Assembly (NCBI RefSeq): GCF_020541225.1
Contig: NZ_CP045889.1
Coordinates: forward strand, 744,001-808,000
DNA from: Candidatus Steffania adelgidicola
Lineage (GTDB): Bacteria; Pseudomonadota; Gammaproteobacteria; Enterobacterales; Enterobacteriaceae
Reading direction: 5' to 3'
Length of the DNA stretch: 64,000 nt
A program made the translations under genes and the position numbers. Positions within the stretch are counted from its first letter, which is position 1. The number at the start of each line of letters is the position of its first letter. Shown piece by piece: positions 1 through 11,244 of the stretch. Below the pieces are notes generated by a model. It had not been told where the DNA came from and searched no databases. It saw nothing but the letters and a program-made list of their open reading frames with translations.

Positions 1-1537
1 CAATAAAATTCAATTCCAATATCTCTGCGACATATTGGCGGATCTCATTAGTCAGGGCGAGGTTTCCGTTGATTTTCTGGCCGTAGGAGGGTACCATCTT
101 TTTCAGTGTATACTGCCAAGTAGTAGTTTCTAAATGTTTTTTAAACATGGATGCCAGAATCTCTAGCATGATAGAAGCCGCAGTGGATGCACCCGGCGAT
201 GCGCCAAGCAATGCTGACAGCGAACCATCAGCTGCACTGACCACTTCGGTGCCGAACTGTAAAATTCCACCTTTTCTATCATCTTTTTTTATTACCTGTA
301 CACGCTGGCCAGCCTCGATCAGCGACCAATCAGTCACGTTAGCCTGAGGATAATATTCACGCAGGCTATTCAGGTGATCTTCATTCGACATCTTAAGTTG
401 GCTGATAAGATATCGGATTAGCATTAAGTTATCAAGCCCAACTCTCAGTATGGGTAGTAAATTTTTTAGTGTAAGCGAATGAAACAGATCTAGATATGAG
501 CTTTGTTTAAGAAATTTACTACTAAAAGTTGCGAAAGGGCCAAATAACAGTATCTGTTGACCATTAAGAATACGAGTATCAATATGTGGAACTGACATAG
601 GCGGCGTATTAACCGCTGATTTACCATATACTTTAGCGTAATGGTTCCTAACTATCTCGGGGTTTTTCGCTACTAGAAATTTCCCCCCTACCGGGAAGCC
701 TGCATATCCATGTCCCTCAGGGATGCCGGATTTTTGCAGAAGCCTTAACGATAAACCGCCTGCGCCAATAAAAACATAATGAGCACGCACTGTGGACTGC
801 CGGCACCCATTGCTGTTGTCAACAACCCGTACGCTCCAAGTAAGATCGTCATTTCTTTTAATATCAACCACATCATGCTGTAAATGCAAATGAAACCGAG
901 AGTGTTTTTGCAGTGCTTTTAGAAGCTGTTGCGTTACTTCACCAAAATTAACGTCAGTACCCATTTCCATGCGGGTGGCAGCTATGTTTTGGACAGTATC
1001 TCGTCCATCAATAATAAGTGGTGCCCATTCTCGAATCTGCTGGGGATCTTCGGAGTAAGTCATACCGCGAAATAAGGTGCTTTTTTGCAGCGCATTGAAG
1101 CGATGACGTAGATAATTGATATTATCCTCTCCCCATACAAAGCTCATATGGGGCACATTATTAATAAAGGTTTTCGGTCTTATGAGAACCTCTTGTTTAA
1201 CTAAATAAGCCCAGAACTGGCGCGAGATTTCAAAAGATTCATTCACTGCTACTGCTTTAGAAATATCTACTACGCCTGTTTCAGTCATAGTGGTATAGTT
1301 CAGCTCACAAAATGCGGCATGACCAGTGCCAGCATTGTTCCAAGCGTTAGAACTTTCTTCCGCCGGTTTTGCCAGGCGTTCGTACATATAAACCGTCCAA
1401 CTCGGTTCAAGTGCTTGTAGATAAGTGCCTAGCGTAGCGCTCATTATTCCGCCGCCAATCAGTACGATATCCACAGGAACTGGATGCGTAACCCGAGATT
1501 GTTTGGCTGATGCAGAGAGAGTCATACCAAGTGTCAT
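1..1537 (-). CDS. mqo: Malate:quinone oxidoreductase, partial (3' end outside window)
   Basis: Membrane-associated FAD enzyme that oxidises malate to oxaloacetate and passes electrons to the quinone pool. I read an open minus-strand frame of 512 codons with no stop from an ATG at 1537 to the window edge. The FAD-binding VLIGGGIMSATLGTYL is near residue 30, followed by ESSNAWNNAGTGHAA, VPHMSFVWGEDN, YAGFPVGGKFLV, PPMSVPHIDTR and GASPGASTA, all as in E. coli Mqo (about 548 aa). The N-terminus is roughly 13 residues shorter than in E. coli; an in-frame TAG lies just upstream of the ATG, so translation cannot start earlier. About 30-35 residues should lie beyond base 1. Intact as far as visible. 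It feeds quinones, as does ndh at 16952-18256. Confidence 0.95.
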   Translation of the reverse strand, partial: MTLGMTLSASAKQSRVTHPVPVDIVLIGGGIMSATLGTYLQALEPSWTVYMYERLAKPAEESSNAWNNAGTGHAAFCELNYTTMTETGVVDISKAVAVNESFEISRQFWAYLVKQEVLIRPKTFINNVPHMSFVWGEDNINYLRHRFNALQKSTLFRGMTYSEDPQQIREWAPLIIDGRDTVQNIAATRMEMGTDVNFGEVTQQLLKALQKHSRFHLHLQHDVVDIKRNDDLTWSVRVVDNSNGCRQSTVRAHYVFIGAGGLSLRLLQKSGIPEGHGYAGFPVGGKFLVAKNPEIVRNHYAKVYGKSAVNTPPMSVPHIDTRILNGQQILLFGPFATFSSKFLKQSSYLDLFHSLTLKNLLPILRVGLDNLMLIRYLISQLKMSNEDHLNSLREYYPQANVTDWSLIEAGQRVQVIKKDDRKGGILQFGTEVVSAADGSLSALLGASPGASTAASIMLEILASMFKKHLETTTWQYTLKKMVPSYGQKINGNLALTNEIRQYVAEILELNFI

Positions 1538-2402
1538 GATAAATGCTCTTGCAATTTCGCATGTCTATATGATACATGAAATATATCCATGAATCAAAAT
1601 TCACTATTAGTAGTGTAGTGGATATTATCCCTAGCATACAACACAGTGACGAACTAAAATATTAAAAATATTTTTTTATATTTTACAAGATAGTGGATAA
1701 AATCGCTCGTTTTCCATATCCTAATAGGAAGGTATGTTTTAAAATTCTTCAGATGTAATGGTGAGGCAATCTTTCGCCTCAATTCTAGAGCGTTGGATGA
1801 AGATAGTAGCTATATATCATCACTTGAGTTTATTTAAATAATGTGATCTTAATGAGTTACTAAACTAAATGTATACATAACTGAAAATCTTAAATCAGTG
1901 GGGGTGTAAGGTACAAGTAAAACAGATACCTCCCATTAGAGAGGTATCTCTATGAATATTTTAAGAGTGCAATTAAAATTAACTAATTTACCATATTTAA
2001 TGGTACGTATATCTATAAAAATATAACCCAAAGGCTCGTTATGGAAACGACAAGCTTTTACTCCTAATCTATATATGGTATCTAATAGATAATTCTAAGA
2101 AAATTGATGAGCTGTATTTTAAGATAAGGCGAATATCCTACTACAGTAGATAGTATAAACTTTCAGATTATATGCAAAATTTAATTATAAAAATGCTCTA
2201 GCCGTATCTTACATTTAAAAATAAAGAGTATAGACGTGCTATGGAATACTTAAATAAAACGAGGCACTCCTGGATATAAACATTTATCATAAAACACTCT
2301 TTTAAAAAAGCTAAGGGGGGTATCTCTATTACAGAATATATGGCTTAACAACATTAACCTATATAACACATTGTGTGTTTTGCTCTAGCCAAGCTATCGC
2401 CA
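1538..2402. other. Non-coding AT-rich spacer
   Basis: No frame here gives a recognisable protein in either direction. The only structure seen is small hairpins: 1762-1781 (TGAGGC / GCCTCA) and 1924-1949 (AGATACCTC / GAGGTATCT, 8-base loop). Neither has a T-run. Likely eroded sequence between mqo and rluB. Confidence 0.6.
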
Positions 2403-3236
2403 TCATGACTTTTGATGGATACGTTTAATGGCACGGCGGATTTTCGTAGTCTTCAAGCGATGGCGCTTTCGTAGTACTCTAGTTACCGATTGAAGCGGTA
2501 GATGTACTTTTTCTCGCAGATTATTGATCTGTTCTGGTGATAATTCAATCCAGGCGCCGCGTGGTAGCCCTTTGGGTAAGGAAACTCCGCCATAGCGAAC
2601 CCGGATGAGTCGACTAACCTGTACTCCAACAGCCTCGCACAATCGTCTCACTTGACGATTTCGCCCTTCTTTTAATGTGACAGTGTACCATTGGTTTAAG
2701 CCTTCTCCTCCCTGAAATTTAAAATCTTGAAAGGCTGCCAGCCTGTCTGTTAGCTTCATACCAAATGTCAACTGACGCTGTTTGTTTTCGTTTACTACTC
2801 CGAAAATACGAACGGCATATTCCCGTTGAATTGCAAAGCTTGGGTGCATTAATCGGTTAGCCAGTTCCCCATCAGTAGTAAATAATAATAACCCCGAAGT
2901 ATTGATGTCTAATCGCCCTACGGCAACCCATCTGGAATTATTCAGATTCGGAAGGCCTTCAAAAACTGTTGGTCGCCGCTTGGGATCTCGATAGGAGCAG
3001 AGTTCACCTTCCCGTTTATAATAGAGCAGCATGCGACACGATTCGTTTTGAATCGGTTTGATAGTAATTATATGGCCATCAACACGGATTTTAGTAGTGT
3101 GCGTGACTTCTACACGACTCCCTAAAGAAGAAAGTTCACCATTTACGCTAACACGCCCCTGTTTAATAAAAGATTCGATTTCTCGGCGAGAACCTTGTCC
3201 GGTGCGGGCGAGGACTTTTTGTAACTTTTCGCTCAT
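2403..3236 (-). CDS. rluB: 23S rRNA pseudouridine(2605) synthase RluB
   Basis: Converts U2605 of 23S rRNA to pseudouridine. 277 aa against about 291 in E. coli. An N-terminal S4-like RNA-binding domain (MSEKLQKVLARTGQGSRREI, through about residue 60) is followed by the RsuA/RluB catalytic core. The catalytic aspartate is in GRLDINTSGLLLFTTDG, with KEGRNRQVRRLCEAVGVQV and LIRVRYGGVSLPKGLPRG further on. The C-terminus is a basic tail (RKRHRLKTTKIRRAIKRIHQ). The minus-strand ATG at 3236 matches the family start. Stands alone; no E. coli neighbour is beside it. RluA-, RluE- or RluF-type assignment is less likely because of the tail and the GGEGLNQWY segment. Confidence 0.93.
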   Translation of the reverse strand: MSEKLQKVLARTGQGSRREIESFIKQGRVSVNGELSSLGSRVEVTHTTKIRVDGHIITIKPIQNESCRMLLYYKREGELCSYRDPKRRPTVFEGLPNLNNSRWVAVGRLDINTSGLLLFTTDGELANRLMHPSFAIQREYAVRIFGVVNENKQRQLTFGMKLTDRLAAFQDFKFQGGEGLNQWYTVTLKEGRNRQVRRLCEAVGVQVSRLIRVRYGGVSLPKGLPRGAWIELSPEQINNLREKVHLPLQSVTRVLRKRHRLKTTKIRRAIKRIHQKS

Positions 3237-3740
3237 AGCAGACCTCGTCTGTTACCTGCATAGGCGTTAGGTATATAGAAATATTCTTTTAGTAAAAAGA
3301 ATAGAAATACCTCTAAACTTATACAGGTTTATGCTAAAAATGTACATTTTATTATTTTAATTCAGAGTAATTAAACCGCTGACTGTGGCGTATATTCATT
3401 ACATCAATCATTCGATTCAGTTGAGTTTCGATATAAACACAAAACCTTATTATAAAAAACCAAAGATTTTATGTACTATTAGTGATAGTTTTATATTTTA
3501 TAAAAGTTTTACAGAGCAAAACACTTAAGTGCAAGCAACCGTTAAAAAAGGACTTTTTAAAATAAAAACGTCTTTTTTAGCTGAAAAAAGCATCATGAAC
3601 ACTCAACGCACTACGATAGAATCGTGATTTAGATTTATTGATAATAGAAAATGATTCTGTGCTATGTGATGGATCTATTTTAAGATTAGATGGTGTTGCA
3701 AAAATGCTCTCAACATAAGTCCTTTAAAATATGTTAATAA
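3237..3740. other. Spacer where rsmB would be expected
   Basis: In E. coli def-fmt is followed by rsmB (16S rRNA m5C967 methyltransferase). Here 500 bases of AT-rich DNA follow fmt and then rluB. I could not trace any rsmB segment. A bulged hairpin at 3544-3578 is the only structure. Confidence 0.55.
3544..3578 (-). terminator. Possible fmt transcription terminator
   Basis: Read on the minus strand, a run of A and GAC is followed by TTTTTA, a short loop, TAAAAA, GTC and a run of T: a long hairpin with two single-base bulges ending in a T-run. It lies about 160 bases past the fmt stop. The stem is AT-rich, so the call is weak. Confidence 0.3.
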
Positions 3741-4691
3741 TTAATCTAAGAGTTGGCCGGGCGTAAACCATGTGCGACGTGCATGAAGACAATCTTCGAC
3801 TGACATCGTTTTTTTACCCGCCGGTTGTAGTCGAGTTAACGTCAGTACCCCCTCTCCAGTAGCAACCTGAATCCCATCTTTCTTTACAGACAAGATTGTA
3901 CCAGGGGGGAACGAAGTCCTCTGTTCCTCTTCAACAGAGGCAGCCCAAACTTTAATCGATTGCCCCGCCTTTGGAAAATAGCTAATAGGCCAGGGATTAA
4001 AGGCGCGAATGCAACGTTCAAGCTGTATAGCCGGTAAACGCCAATCGATTCTTGCTTCTTCCTTGCTCAGTTTGTTCGCATAAGTAGAGCATGTATTATC
4101 TTGTAGTTCCGCCTTAACGCTTCCGGAAGCGAGTTTTTCCAGAGTGATCAATAAAGCGTCTGAGCCAATTTTTGCCAATCTGTTATACAGTGCAACGCTC
4201 GTGTCGTTAGATTGAATATTGCAGACTACCTTGTGTAACATTGCACCAGTATCGAGGCCTGCATCCATCTGAATAATCGTTACGCCCGTTCGGTCATCTC
4301 CGGCCCATAATGCTCGCTGAATCGGTGCCGCTCCACGCCAGCGTGGCAATAATGATCCATGCACGTTAATACAACCCAAACGCGGTAAATCCAATATTTC
4401 TTGGGGTAAAATCAGACCATACGCAACTACTACCATAAGATCCGCCTGCAGAGTAACTTGGAACAGTGTCCCTTCGGGTTTTCTTAGTGTAGAAGGCTGA
4501 AATACTGGCAATTGATGCCGTTCTGCTAACTTCTTCACTGGACTGGCAGTCACTTTCTTACCGCGACCAGAAGGTCGATCTGGCTGGGTCAAAATACCGA
4601 TTACCTGATGTTGAGTATTGATTAATGCAGACAAATGGCATGCGCTGAAATCCGACGTACCTGCAAAGATAATACGTAAAGAGTCTGACAC
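3741..4691 (-). CDS. fmt: Methionyl-tRNA formyltransferase
   Basis: Formylates Met-tRNA(fMet) with 10-formyl-THF for translation initiation. 316 aa, E. coli 315. The formyltransferase fold carries [18 protein letters not shown] at the N-terminus, [11 protein letters not shown], the catalytic-loop region [20 protein letters not shown] (Asn/His pair) and [11 protein letters not shown] (catalytic Asp). The C-terminal tRNA-binding domain includes [20 protein letters not shown] and [10 protein letters not shown]. The start codon is GTG at 4691 behind a good ribosome site (AGGAAGG). It lies 25 bases after def on the same strand, the usual def-fmt pair, whose products put the formyl group on and take it off. 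Confidence 0.96.
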   Translation of the reverse strand: MSDSLRIIFAGTSDFSACHLSALINTQHQVIGILTQPDRPSGRGKKVTASPVKKLAERHQLPVFQPSTLRKPEGTLFQVTLQADLMVVVAYGLILPQEILDLPRLGCINVHGSLLPRWRGAAPIQRALWAGDDRTGVTIIQMDAGLDTGAMLHKVVCNIQSNDTSVALYNRLAKIGSDALLITLEKLASGSVKAELQDNTCSTYANKLSKEEARIDWRLPAIQLERCIRAFNPWPISYFPKAGQSIKVWAASVEEEQRTSFPPGTILSVKKDGIQVATGEGVLTLTRLQPAGKKTMSVEDCLHARRTWFTPGQLLD

Positions 4692-4716
4692 GATCCTTCC
4701 TATTTTAAGGTGTTGG

Positions 4717-5232
4717 TTACTTTTCTAGTCGCACTCTCATACGTGCTAATTTTTTCATTTTTTGACGGATCCGTTGATGTTTTAATGGCGAAAGGTAATC
4801 GACAAACAGTTTACCCATTAGATGATCCATCTCGTGCTGCACACATATCGCCAGAAGATCGTCTGCCTCTAGATCAAAACTGTTACCGGCACACTCTAGT
4901 GCCCTTACTTTTACTTTTCCTGCTCTTAGAATGAAGGAGCGCTGATTAGGAATTGATAAGCAACCTTCCTCAATACCAATCTCACCGCTTTTTTCTATCA
5001 GTTCGGGATTAATTAAGACTAAATGTTGTGTACGATTCTCAGAGAGATCAATCACAATGATTTGCAAGTGAATATCAACCTGAGTGGCAGCAAGACCAAT
5101 AGCCTCTTCGGAATACATGGTGTCAAACATATCATCAACGATGCGACGGATGGTATTATTGACTGCGGCAACAGGCTTGGCGACTTTACGTAGCCGCTCG
5201 TCGGGATAATGTAATATTTGTAGTAGTGACAT
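4717..5232 (-). CDS. def: Peptide deformylase
   Basis: Metalloenzyme that removes N-formyl groups from nascent proteins. 171 aa, E. coli 169. Metal-binding motifs are present: EEGCLS (Cys ligand) and QHEMDH (two His ligands and catalytic Glu). The first motif reads [12 protein letters not shown]; the usual leading glycine of GIGLAATQ is alanine here, a conservative change. ATG at 5232 fits the family start. First gene of def-fmt. In E. coli dprA-smg run away from def on the other strand; neither is traceable to the right. Confidence 0.96.
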   Translation of the reverse strand: MSLLQILHYPDERLRKVAKPVAAVNNTIRRIVDDMFDTMYSEEAIGLAATQVDIHLQIIVIDLSENRTQHLVLINPELIEKSGEIGIEEGCLSIPNQRSFILRAGKVKVRALECAGNSFDLEADDLLAICVQHEMDHLMGKLFVDYLSPLKHQRIRQKMKKLARMRVRLEK

Positions 5233-5516
5233 CGTGTTCTAAATCTATATCTAAGTATAAAAAACATATTGATCCAGATTCTAAAGATTTCTAAGACTGA
5301 TTGACAGTATTTGAGCATAAATCTCTAGACATGACCCCCAACGGCTAGCCGAGTCACCTAAAAAAGAAGTAACAGAGTGATACTAGTAAGAGTAATGTTC
5401 TGGTGAAGAACTTTACTAGATAGTATTCACTATTTATTAGTGGATACTAATTGGTTTTGATGATTTAGGTGAAATATAGAAATAATATAATTGGATATAA
5501 TTATAAATAGAATAGC

Positions 5517-5711
5517 ATGAAGATGCTTTTACTAAAACAGATAATAACGAATCCTGCCATTAAATCTAACCTTCAAGCATATCCCTCATTGTTTACAAAC
5601 GATGCTTTTATAGCTTTAGAAAAAAAGTATGGTAGATTTCCTATTGAAAATCGTGTGGAGAATTTACTAGTGTTATATATAAACCAACATACCCCGGTCA
5701 CCTATAGATGA
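5517..5711 (+). CDS. Small ORF of unknown function, doubtful
   Basis: 64 codons, reading MKMLLLKQIITNPAIKS at the start and KYGRFPIENRVENLLVLYI in the second half. It has more of the amino-acid balance of a real protein (charged helix-like second half) than neighbouring chance frames. I do not recognise it. There is no strong ribosome site. It may be the surviving piece of a larger lost gene. A terminator-like hairpin follows about 270 bases downstream. Confidence 0.25.
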   Translation: MKMLLLKQIITNPAIKSNLQAYPSLFTNDAFIALEKKYGRFPIENRVENLLVLYINQHTPVTYR

Positions 5712-5979
5712 GAGATAAACTCATAACACATGAAGAAAATGGAAAATACTTGTTTAAAATTAATACGAAAGTAAGCATGCTCAATAGATGTTTAAAAATC
5801 TATAATCGCTATTAGCTGAAACTAAATGTAAAATGTTCTCTAGTTCATTACGATAACAATCGTATAGGGAACTCATATTGAAGAGGTTATCTTCATGATT
5901 GTGTATAAAAAAACTTATCGTCGATATCGAATTCCTTCTAAAATTTAAAGGGATACTCTAGTGCGAGTATGGAACTATA

Positions 5980-6015
5980 GAAAAAAACTGCAATAGCAGT
6001 TCCCCTCTTTTTTTT
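5980..6015. terminator. Bidirectional terminator-like hairpin
   Basis: Stem AACTGC (5986-5991), loop AATA, stem GCAGTT (5996-6001). On the minus strand the stem runs straight into a run of T (complement of the A-run at 5981-5987). On the plus strand, after CCCCTC, there are eight T (6008-6015). This is typical of a two-way intrinsic terminator, though the stem is only 6 bp. Confidence 0.45.
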
Positions 6016-6561
6016 CCAGTTAGAAAGAATATCTAAAAATATTTTTAGTTGTCAATCAAGTATTGACTCAATTAATCTTCAGTAGTAAAACTTTACTCTA
6101 GTTTTTAAAAAAAATAATGGAATCGTTTTTTTTAAAAAAACCACATGCTCCTCATCGACTTAAAACTCCTTATAAACCGAGTTTTCATGATAGAAAATAG
6201 CACTTCTCTTGGGCTATTTACAATGCTGGATATTCGGTGAAACACTTACTGAGATGTTTGCTAAAGCGGAACCTCATATGAGAAGCAATCGTACAGATGG
6301 AAGCGAAAAATGAAACAAGAAATCTCTGTAGAGATAGACATCCTGTGTGCAGTGTGCAAGTTTCATCAAACTTGAGTATCTAAGTTTTACGACGTATGCT
6401 CTTTTGAAGAGTGTACTTAACATTGAGACAACTCGGATATAAAAGTAACACTCTTCATATCTTCGCATAATGTCACACATTACAATCGAGGGTTAACCTT
6501 AAAACAGCACAAGGTATAATCCGTCAATTTTTACTGTGTTAACTGGTCTTTATTTTTTCCT

Positions 6562-7545
6562 ATGGAGCTTATTCGCGGAATACATAATTTACATTCACGT
6601 CATTATGGGTGCGTATTAACTATCGGTAATTTCGACGGCTTTCATCGTGGGCATCAGGCACTAGTAGCGGCATTGCAGACCTTAAGCCTTAAGCGTAGGC
6701 TGCCGGTAATGGTGATGATATTTGAACCTCATCCGCAGGAGTATTTTTCCGGATCCGATGCACCGTTTCGCTTAACTCGACTCCGAGATAAGGTGAAATA
6801 CCTAGCAGGGGCTGGTATCGATGCAGTGTTGTGCGTCACTTTTAATAGGCAGTTTGCATCGCTTAGTGCTAATGCGTTTGTGACGGAACTGTTGGTGAAA
6901 AAACTAGGGGTGCGTTTTATTGGTGTGGGGGATGATTTTCGTTTTGGTGCCCGTCGGCTAGGCAATTGCGCTTTACTTACTCAGGCGGGGAAAAAAGCCG
7001 GCTTTCAGGTGATAAAAACCATGACCTACACTGAAGGCGATCGACGTATTAGTAGCACCGCTATACGAGAAGCTTTATCACAGGATAAACTGGTAGAGGC
7101 AGAAATTCTGCTAGGGCATTCCTACCGTATCTCTGGTCGGGTAATACGCGGGGCCGGTCTTGGACGGACTATTAATTTCCCCACGGCCAACGTCTCACTA
7201 AAAGGACGGCAGACACCCATAAACGGCGTATATACGGTAGAGGTCTGTGGTATTGGTGAGCGATCTTTACCTGGGGTGGCAAATATCGGTATTCGACCCA
7301 CATTATCCGGTCAAGTACAGCGATTAGAACTTCATTTACTAGATGTGGCTATGAACTTATACGGACAGCATATCGAAGTAGTAATACGTACAAAATTACG
7401 TGATGAACAAATGTTTAAATCGCTAGATGATTTAAGGCGGCAAATAGCGAATGACGTCGTGAGCGCTCGCGATTTTTTTGGGCTAGCGACCCCTAATCAC
7501 ATTCAAACCGAAAACGATATTGAAAATCGAGAATGGAATGGCTGA
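6562..7545 (+). CDS. ribF: Bifunctional riboflavin kinase / FAD synthetase
   Basis: Makes FMN from riboflavin and FAD from FMN. 327 aa, E. coli 313. The N-terminal FAD synthetase domain has a nucleotidyltransferase signature ([15 protein letters not shown], near residue 20) and [13 protein letters not shown]. The C-terminal flavokinase domain has [34 protein letters not shown] and LELHLLD. ATG at 6562 follows a poor ribosome site. The C-terminus extends about 14 residues beyond E. coli and its last codons overlap the ileS start by 8 bases (ATGGCTGA), suggesting translational coupling. First gene of ribF-ileS-lspA. Confidence 0.96.
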   Translation: MELIRGIHNLHSRHYGCVLTIGNFDGFHRGHQALVAALQTLSLKRRLPVMVMIFEPHPQEYFSGSDAPFRLTRLRDKVKYLAGAGIDAVLCVTFNRQFASLSANAFVTELLVKKLGVRFIGVGDDFRFGARRLGNCALLTQAGKKAGFQVIKTMTYTEGDRRISSTAIREALSQDKLVEAEILLGHSYRISGRVIRGAGLGRTINFPTANVSLKGRQTPINGVYTVEVCGIGERSLPGVANIGIRPTLSGQVQRLELHLLDVAMNLYGQHIEVVIRTKLRDEQMFKSLDDLRRQIANDVVSARDFFGLATPNHIQTENDIENREWNG

Positions 7546-10354
7546 CTATAAAAACACCATAAATTTGCCGAATACAGGGTTTTCTATGCGGGGCGATTTA
7601 GCCAAACGTGAGCCTGCTATCTTACAGCGATGGCATGAACAAGATCTGTATGGGATGATTGGTCACTCTAAGAAAGGCAAAAAAACATTTATTCTTCACG
7701 ATGGACCGCCATATGCAAACGGTAGTATTCATATTGGTCACTCAGTCAATAAAATTCTCAAAGATATTCTTATTAAATCTAAAAGCCTGATGGGCTACTA
7801 CTGCCCCTACGTCCCGGGCTGGGATTGCCATGGTCTGCCAATTGAATTAAAAGTCGAGGCACTCATCGGTAAATCGGGAGAAGAGGTCACGGCTTCCGAG
7901 TTCCGCGCTGCTTGCCGTCGTTACGCTATTGAACAAGTCGAGGGGCAGAAAAAGGATCTCATACGATTAGGCGTGCTTGGTGATTGGGAACACCCTTACT
8001 TAACAATGAACTTTTCAACTGAGGCAAATATTATTCGCGCCTTCAGCCAGATCATAGCTAATGGTCACGTGTATAAAGGCGCTAAGCCCGTGTATTGGTG
8101 TATCAACTGTCACTCTTCATTGGCGGAGGCTGAGGTTGAATACTTCGAAAAAACTTCCCCATCTATCTACGTGGCGTTTTCTGCTATAGACACTTGTACA
8201 GTCGCTTCTAAGTTCGGCATCGCTAATTTTAGTGATCACATTTCACTACTTATCTGGAGCACTACACCCTGGACCCTTCCTGCTAACCGCGCGATCGCTA
8301 TCCACCCCGATTTTGACTACCAATTAGTAGAGGCCGATGGGAAAAACTATATACTAGCTGCGGCACTAGTAAAGAGTGTAATGGTACGCGCTGCCATTAA
8401 GGACTGGAAGGTACTGGGCGGTGCTAAAGGGAGTACGCTTCAGCTGCTTCGATTCCGCCATCCATTTATGGATTTCAATGTACAGACTGTTCTAGCTCAC
8501 CACGTGACGAGAGACGTAGGTACCGGCGCAGTACATATTGCTCCCAGCCATGGAACTGATGATTATATCACTGGCCAGAGGTGTGGGTTAGAAGCCGCCA
8601 GTCCAATTGGGCCAGACGGTTGTTATCTAGCGGGCACACTATCATCACTGGATGGGTTGCAAGTTTTCAAGGCGCATGATGTAATCATCAGGCTGCTACG
8701 TGACAACGGTGCTCTATTCCATCTTGAAAAATTACAACACAGTTATCCACAATGCTGGCGGCATAAAACACCAATTATCTTTCGTGCAACACCGCAGTGG
8801 TTTATTAGTATGGATCAGTGTGGTCTACGTAAGAAAGCGCTAGCGGAAATTCAGGACGTGAAGTGGATTCCAAACTGGGGACAGGCGCGAATCAAGGCTA
8901 TGGTAGCTAACCGTCCTGACTGGTGCATTTCCCGTCAGCGTACCTGGGGCGTTCCCATGGCGCTGTTCGTGCATAACAATACTCAAATGCTTCATCCACG
9001 CACTATCGAATTAATGGAAATTGTAGCTCAACGGGTCGAAAAAGAGGGTATTCAAGCGTGGTGGGATCTGGATCCCGCCGAGATTCTTGGTGACGATGCA
9101 AGACATTACCACAAAGTGCTAGACACACTTGATGTGTGGTTCGACTCCGGTTCTACGCACTCCTCTGTTCTGGTTGGGCCAACCGAATTTAAAGGGCATC
9201 GATTTGATATATATTTAGAAGGTTCGGATCAGCATCGTGGCTGGTTTATGTCTTCACTAATGATTTCCGTCGCTATATACGGTAAAGCACCGTATCGTCA
9301 GGTATTGACCCATGGTTTTACCGTTGATGGACAGGGCCGAAAAATGTCCAAATCATTAGGCAATGTCGTTAGTCCAGATCAAGTAATAGGAACACTGGGA
9401 GCGGATATTCTCCGTCTGTGGGTTGCTTCTACAGATTATACCGGTGAGATGGTAATCTCAGATGTGATACTGAAGCAAACTGCCGATACCTATCGCCGTA
9501 TCCGAAATACCGCACGTTTCCTTCTGGCTAACCTAAATGGTTTTAATCCGACATCCCATAACGTGTGTCCAGAGGATATGCTAGTGTTAGATCGCTGGGC
9601 AGTCAGTCGGGCAAAATCAGCACAGGAAGAAATCATCGCATCTTATGAAAGTTATGATTTTCATAATGTCGTGCAACGAACAATGCACTTTTGCTCAGTC
9701 GAAATGGGTGCTTTCTATTTAGATATTATCAAGGATCGTCAGTATACTAGCAAAGCTGGTAGTATCGCTCGTCGCAGCTGTCAGAGCGCACTATATCACA
9801 TCATTAATGCCTTGGTAAGATGGATATCGCCTATTATCTCGTTTACCGCAGATGAAATCTGGAGATTTATACCAGGTGAACACGCGCAATATGTTTTTAC
9901 CGAAGAATGGTATGATGGGTTGTTTGGGATAGATACTGTTTACCCATGGAATAATACTTATTGGCAAACTTTATTACGAGTTCGTTGCGAAACTAATAAA
10001 ATTATCGAGCAGGCTCGTGCAAAAAAATATATTCGCAGCTCACTGGAAGCATGTATTACACTTTACGCAAAACCGGAACTTGCTGCCTCCCTCTCTGAAT
10101 TAGGAGATGAACTCCACTTCGCGCTACTAACCTCACATGCAGTTGTGGTGAATTATTCTGATGCAGGCGATGATGCATTACAATGTCAAGGGATACAAGG
10201 GCTAAAAATTCGTTTATCAAAAGCCAAAGGGCAAAAATGCTCGCGATGCTGGCACTATGAGACAGATATTGGTCAGCATACAGAACATCCAAAAATCTGT
10301 GGCCGCTGTATTAGTAATGTTCTTGGCGAGGGAGAAAAGCGTAAATTTGTCTAA
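7538..10354 (+). CDS. ileS: Isoleucyl-tRNA synthetase
   Basis: Charges tRNA-Ile; class I synthetase with an editing domain. 938 aa, the same length as E. coli, when started at ATG 7538 ([15 protein letters not shown]). An in-frame TTG at 7520 would add six residues but is less likely. HIGH motif in [12 protein letters not shown]1 editing domain with [12 protein letters not shown] and HGTDDY, KMSKS motif in [10 protein letters not shown], and a C-terminal zinc-binding module (CSRCWHY, then CGRCISN). The start overlaps the ribF stop by 8 bases; the stop shares one base with the lspA start. No frameshift was seen over 2.8 kb. Confidence 0.98.
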   Translation: MADYKNTINLPNTGFSMRGDLAKREPAILQRWHEQDLYGMIGHSKKGKKTFILHDGPPYANGSIHIGHSVNKILKDILIKSKSLMGYYCPYVPGWDCHGLPIELKVEALIGKSGEEVTASEFRAACRRYAIEQVEGQKKDLIRLGVLGDWEHPYLTMNFSTEANIIRAFSQIIANGHVYKGAKPVYWCINCHSSLAEAEVEYFEKTSPSIYVAFSAIDTCTVASKFGIANFSDHISLLIWSTTPWTLPANRAIAIHPDFDYQLVEADGKNYILAAALVKSVMVRAAIKDWKVLGGAKGSTLQLLRFRHPFMDFNVQTVLAHHVTRDVGTGAVHIAPSHGTDDYITGQRCGLEAASPIGPDGCYLAGTLSSLDGLQVFKAHDVIIRLLRDNGALFHLEKLQHSYPQCWRHKTPIIFRATPQWFISMDQCGLRKKALAEIQDVKWIPNWGQARIKAMVANRPDWCISRQRTWGVPMALFVHNNTQMLHPRTIELMEIVAQRVEKEGIQAWWDLDPAEILGDDARHYHKVLDTLDVWFDSGSTHSSVLVGPTEFKGHRFDIYLEGSDQHRGWFMSSLMISVAIYGKAPYRQVLTHGFTVDGQGRKMSKSLGNVVSPDQVIGTLGADILRLWVASTDYTGEMVISDVILKQTADTYRRIRNTARFLLANLNGFNPTSHNVCPEDMLVLDRWAVSRAKSAQEEIIASYESYDFHNVVQRTMHFCSVEMGAFYLDIIKDRQYTSKAGSIARRSCQSALYHIINALVRWISPIISFTADEIWRFIPGEHAQYVFTEEWYDGLFGIDTVYPWNNTYWQTLLRVRCETNKIIEQARAKKYIRSSLEACITLYAKPELAASLSELGDELHFALLTSHAVVVNYSDAGDDALQCQGIQGLKIRLSKAKGQKCSRCWHYETDIGQHTEHPKICGRCISNVLGEGEKRKFV

Positions 10355-10839
10355 TGAAGAAAAGAATAATGTCTACAGGACTTCCCTGCCTTTGGTTGAC
10401 CCTGGTAGTTTTAGCACTGGATTTAGGTAGTAAGCAGTGGATTATGGCGAATTTTTCATACGGGGAATCCGTACCGATTTTCTCGTATCTTAATTTTACT
10501 TATACTCTCAATCCAGGTGCAGCATTTAGTTTCCTCGCTAATAAAGGAGGAGGGCAGCGCTTCGCGTTTTCCGCCATAGCGGTGGTGAGCGTAGTGATGT
10601 TAGTGGGGGCAATGTATCGTTCGGATAAGTGGGCTAGGGTGTCTAACACCGCTTATGCAATGATTATCGGTGGGGCTCTAGGAAATCTGCATGACCGTAT
10701 AGTACATGGTGTGGTAATCGATTTTATTGATTTTAATGTCCGAAATTGGCACTGGCCTATTTTTAATATTGCAGATGCTGGTATTTGTATCGGCGCCTTA
10801 TTGATTGTAATAAATAGTTTTCAGCATCCTCATGATTAG
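10354..10839 (+). CDS. lspA: Lipoprotein signal peptidase (signal peptidase II)
   Basis: Inner-membrane aspartyl protease that cleaves the signal peptide of prolipoproteins after lipid attachment. 161 aa with four hydrophobic segments. Catalytic aspartates sit in [17 protein letters not shown] and [11 protein letters not shown], the two family blocks. The ATG overlaps the ileS TAA by one base (TAATG). A second ATG five codons in could also be used. Substrates in this window would include AmiD, which has a lipobox. In E. coli fkpB follows; here 400 bases of non-coding DNA separate lspA from ispH. Confidence 0.95.
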   Translation: MKKRIMSTGLPCLWLTLVVLALDLGSKQWIMANFSYGESVPIFSYLNFTYTLNPGAAFSFLANKGGGQRFAFSAIAVVSVVMLVGAMYRSDKWARVSNTAYAMIIGGALGNLHDRIVHGVVIDFIDFNVRNWHWPIFNIADAGICIGALLIVINSFQHPHD

Positions 10840-11244
10840 TATATTGACTATAAAATTTACAGTAATGCTGTACACTCTGTACAACACATAGTCCATGATT
10901 ACGGTATTCTGATCTTCAGTTTCTGTAAAATAGTTACATGCTTACATGCTTACATGCTTTCAGCTTGCTTTCCTAAAACAGCTAATTCAGCAGGTGAACA
11001 CCACTCAGACGTTTATCGGTATCCTAGGCCGATCATAAGTTTCTTTCTGATTTCTGAGGGGAAATTGGACTTCTTTTGGCCTTATTCTATTCACGGAATA
11101 GAACGCTAGTGAAATACTGAGGGTCAATCATTGAAGTAACGAAAAACTTCATTAGAAGTTGATTCTTCCGTTTAGGTATCGCGGCACTATTATCTTGTGT
11201 GATATTAAAGTAATAGTAATTTTTTTTGAAGCAGAGAGTGGATA
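10840..11244. other. Spacer at the fkpB position
   Basis: E. coli has fkpB between lspA and ispH. No piece of that protein could be read in the three plus-strand frames. The stretch contains an 8-base unit (TTACATGC) repeated three times at 10934-10957 and nothing else identifiable. Confidence 0.5.
10934..10957. repeat. Short tandem repeat, TTACATGC x3
   Basis: Three exact head-to-tail copies of an 8-base unit in the lspA-ispH spacer. Probably slippage in decaying DNA. Confidence 0.85.

Larger units (their letters stand above)
5233..6561. other. Long spacer between def and ribF
   Basis: 1.3 kb of AT-rich DNA between divergent def and ribF. In E. coli dprA (smf) lies next to def and rpsT next to ribF. 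I found no convincing remains of either. It holds one small open frame (5517-5711) and a clear two-way terminator-like hairpin (5980-6015), hinting that a small transcription unit existed or exists here. Confidence 0.5.
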
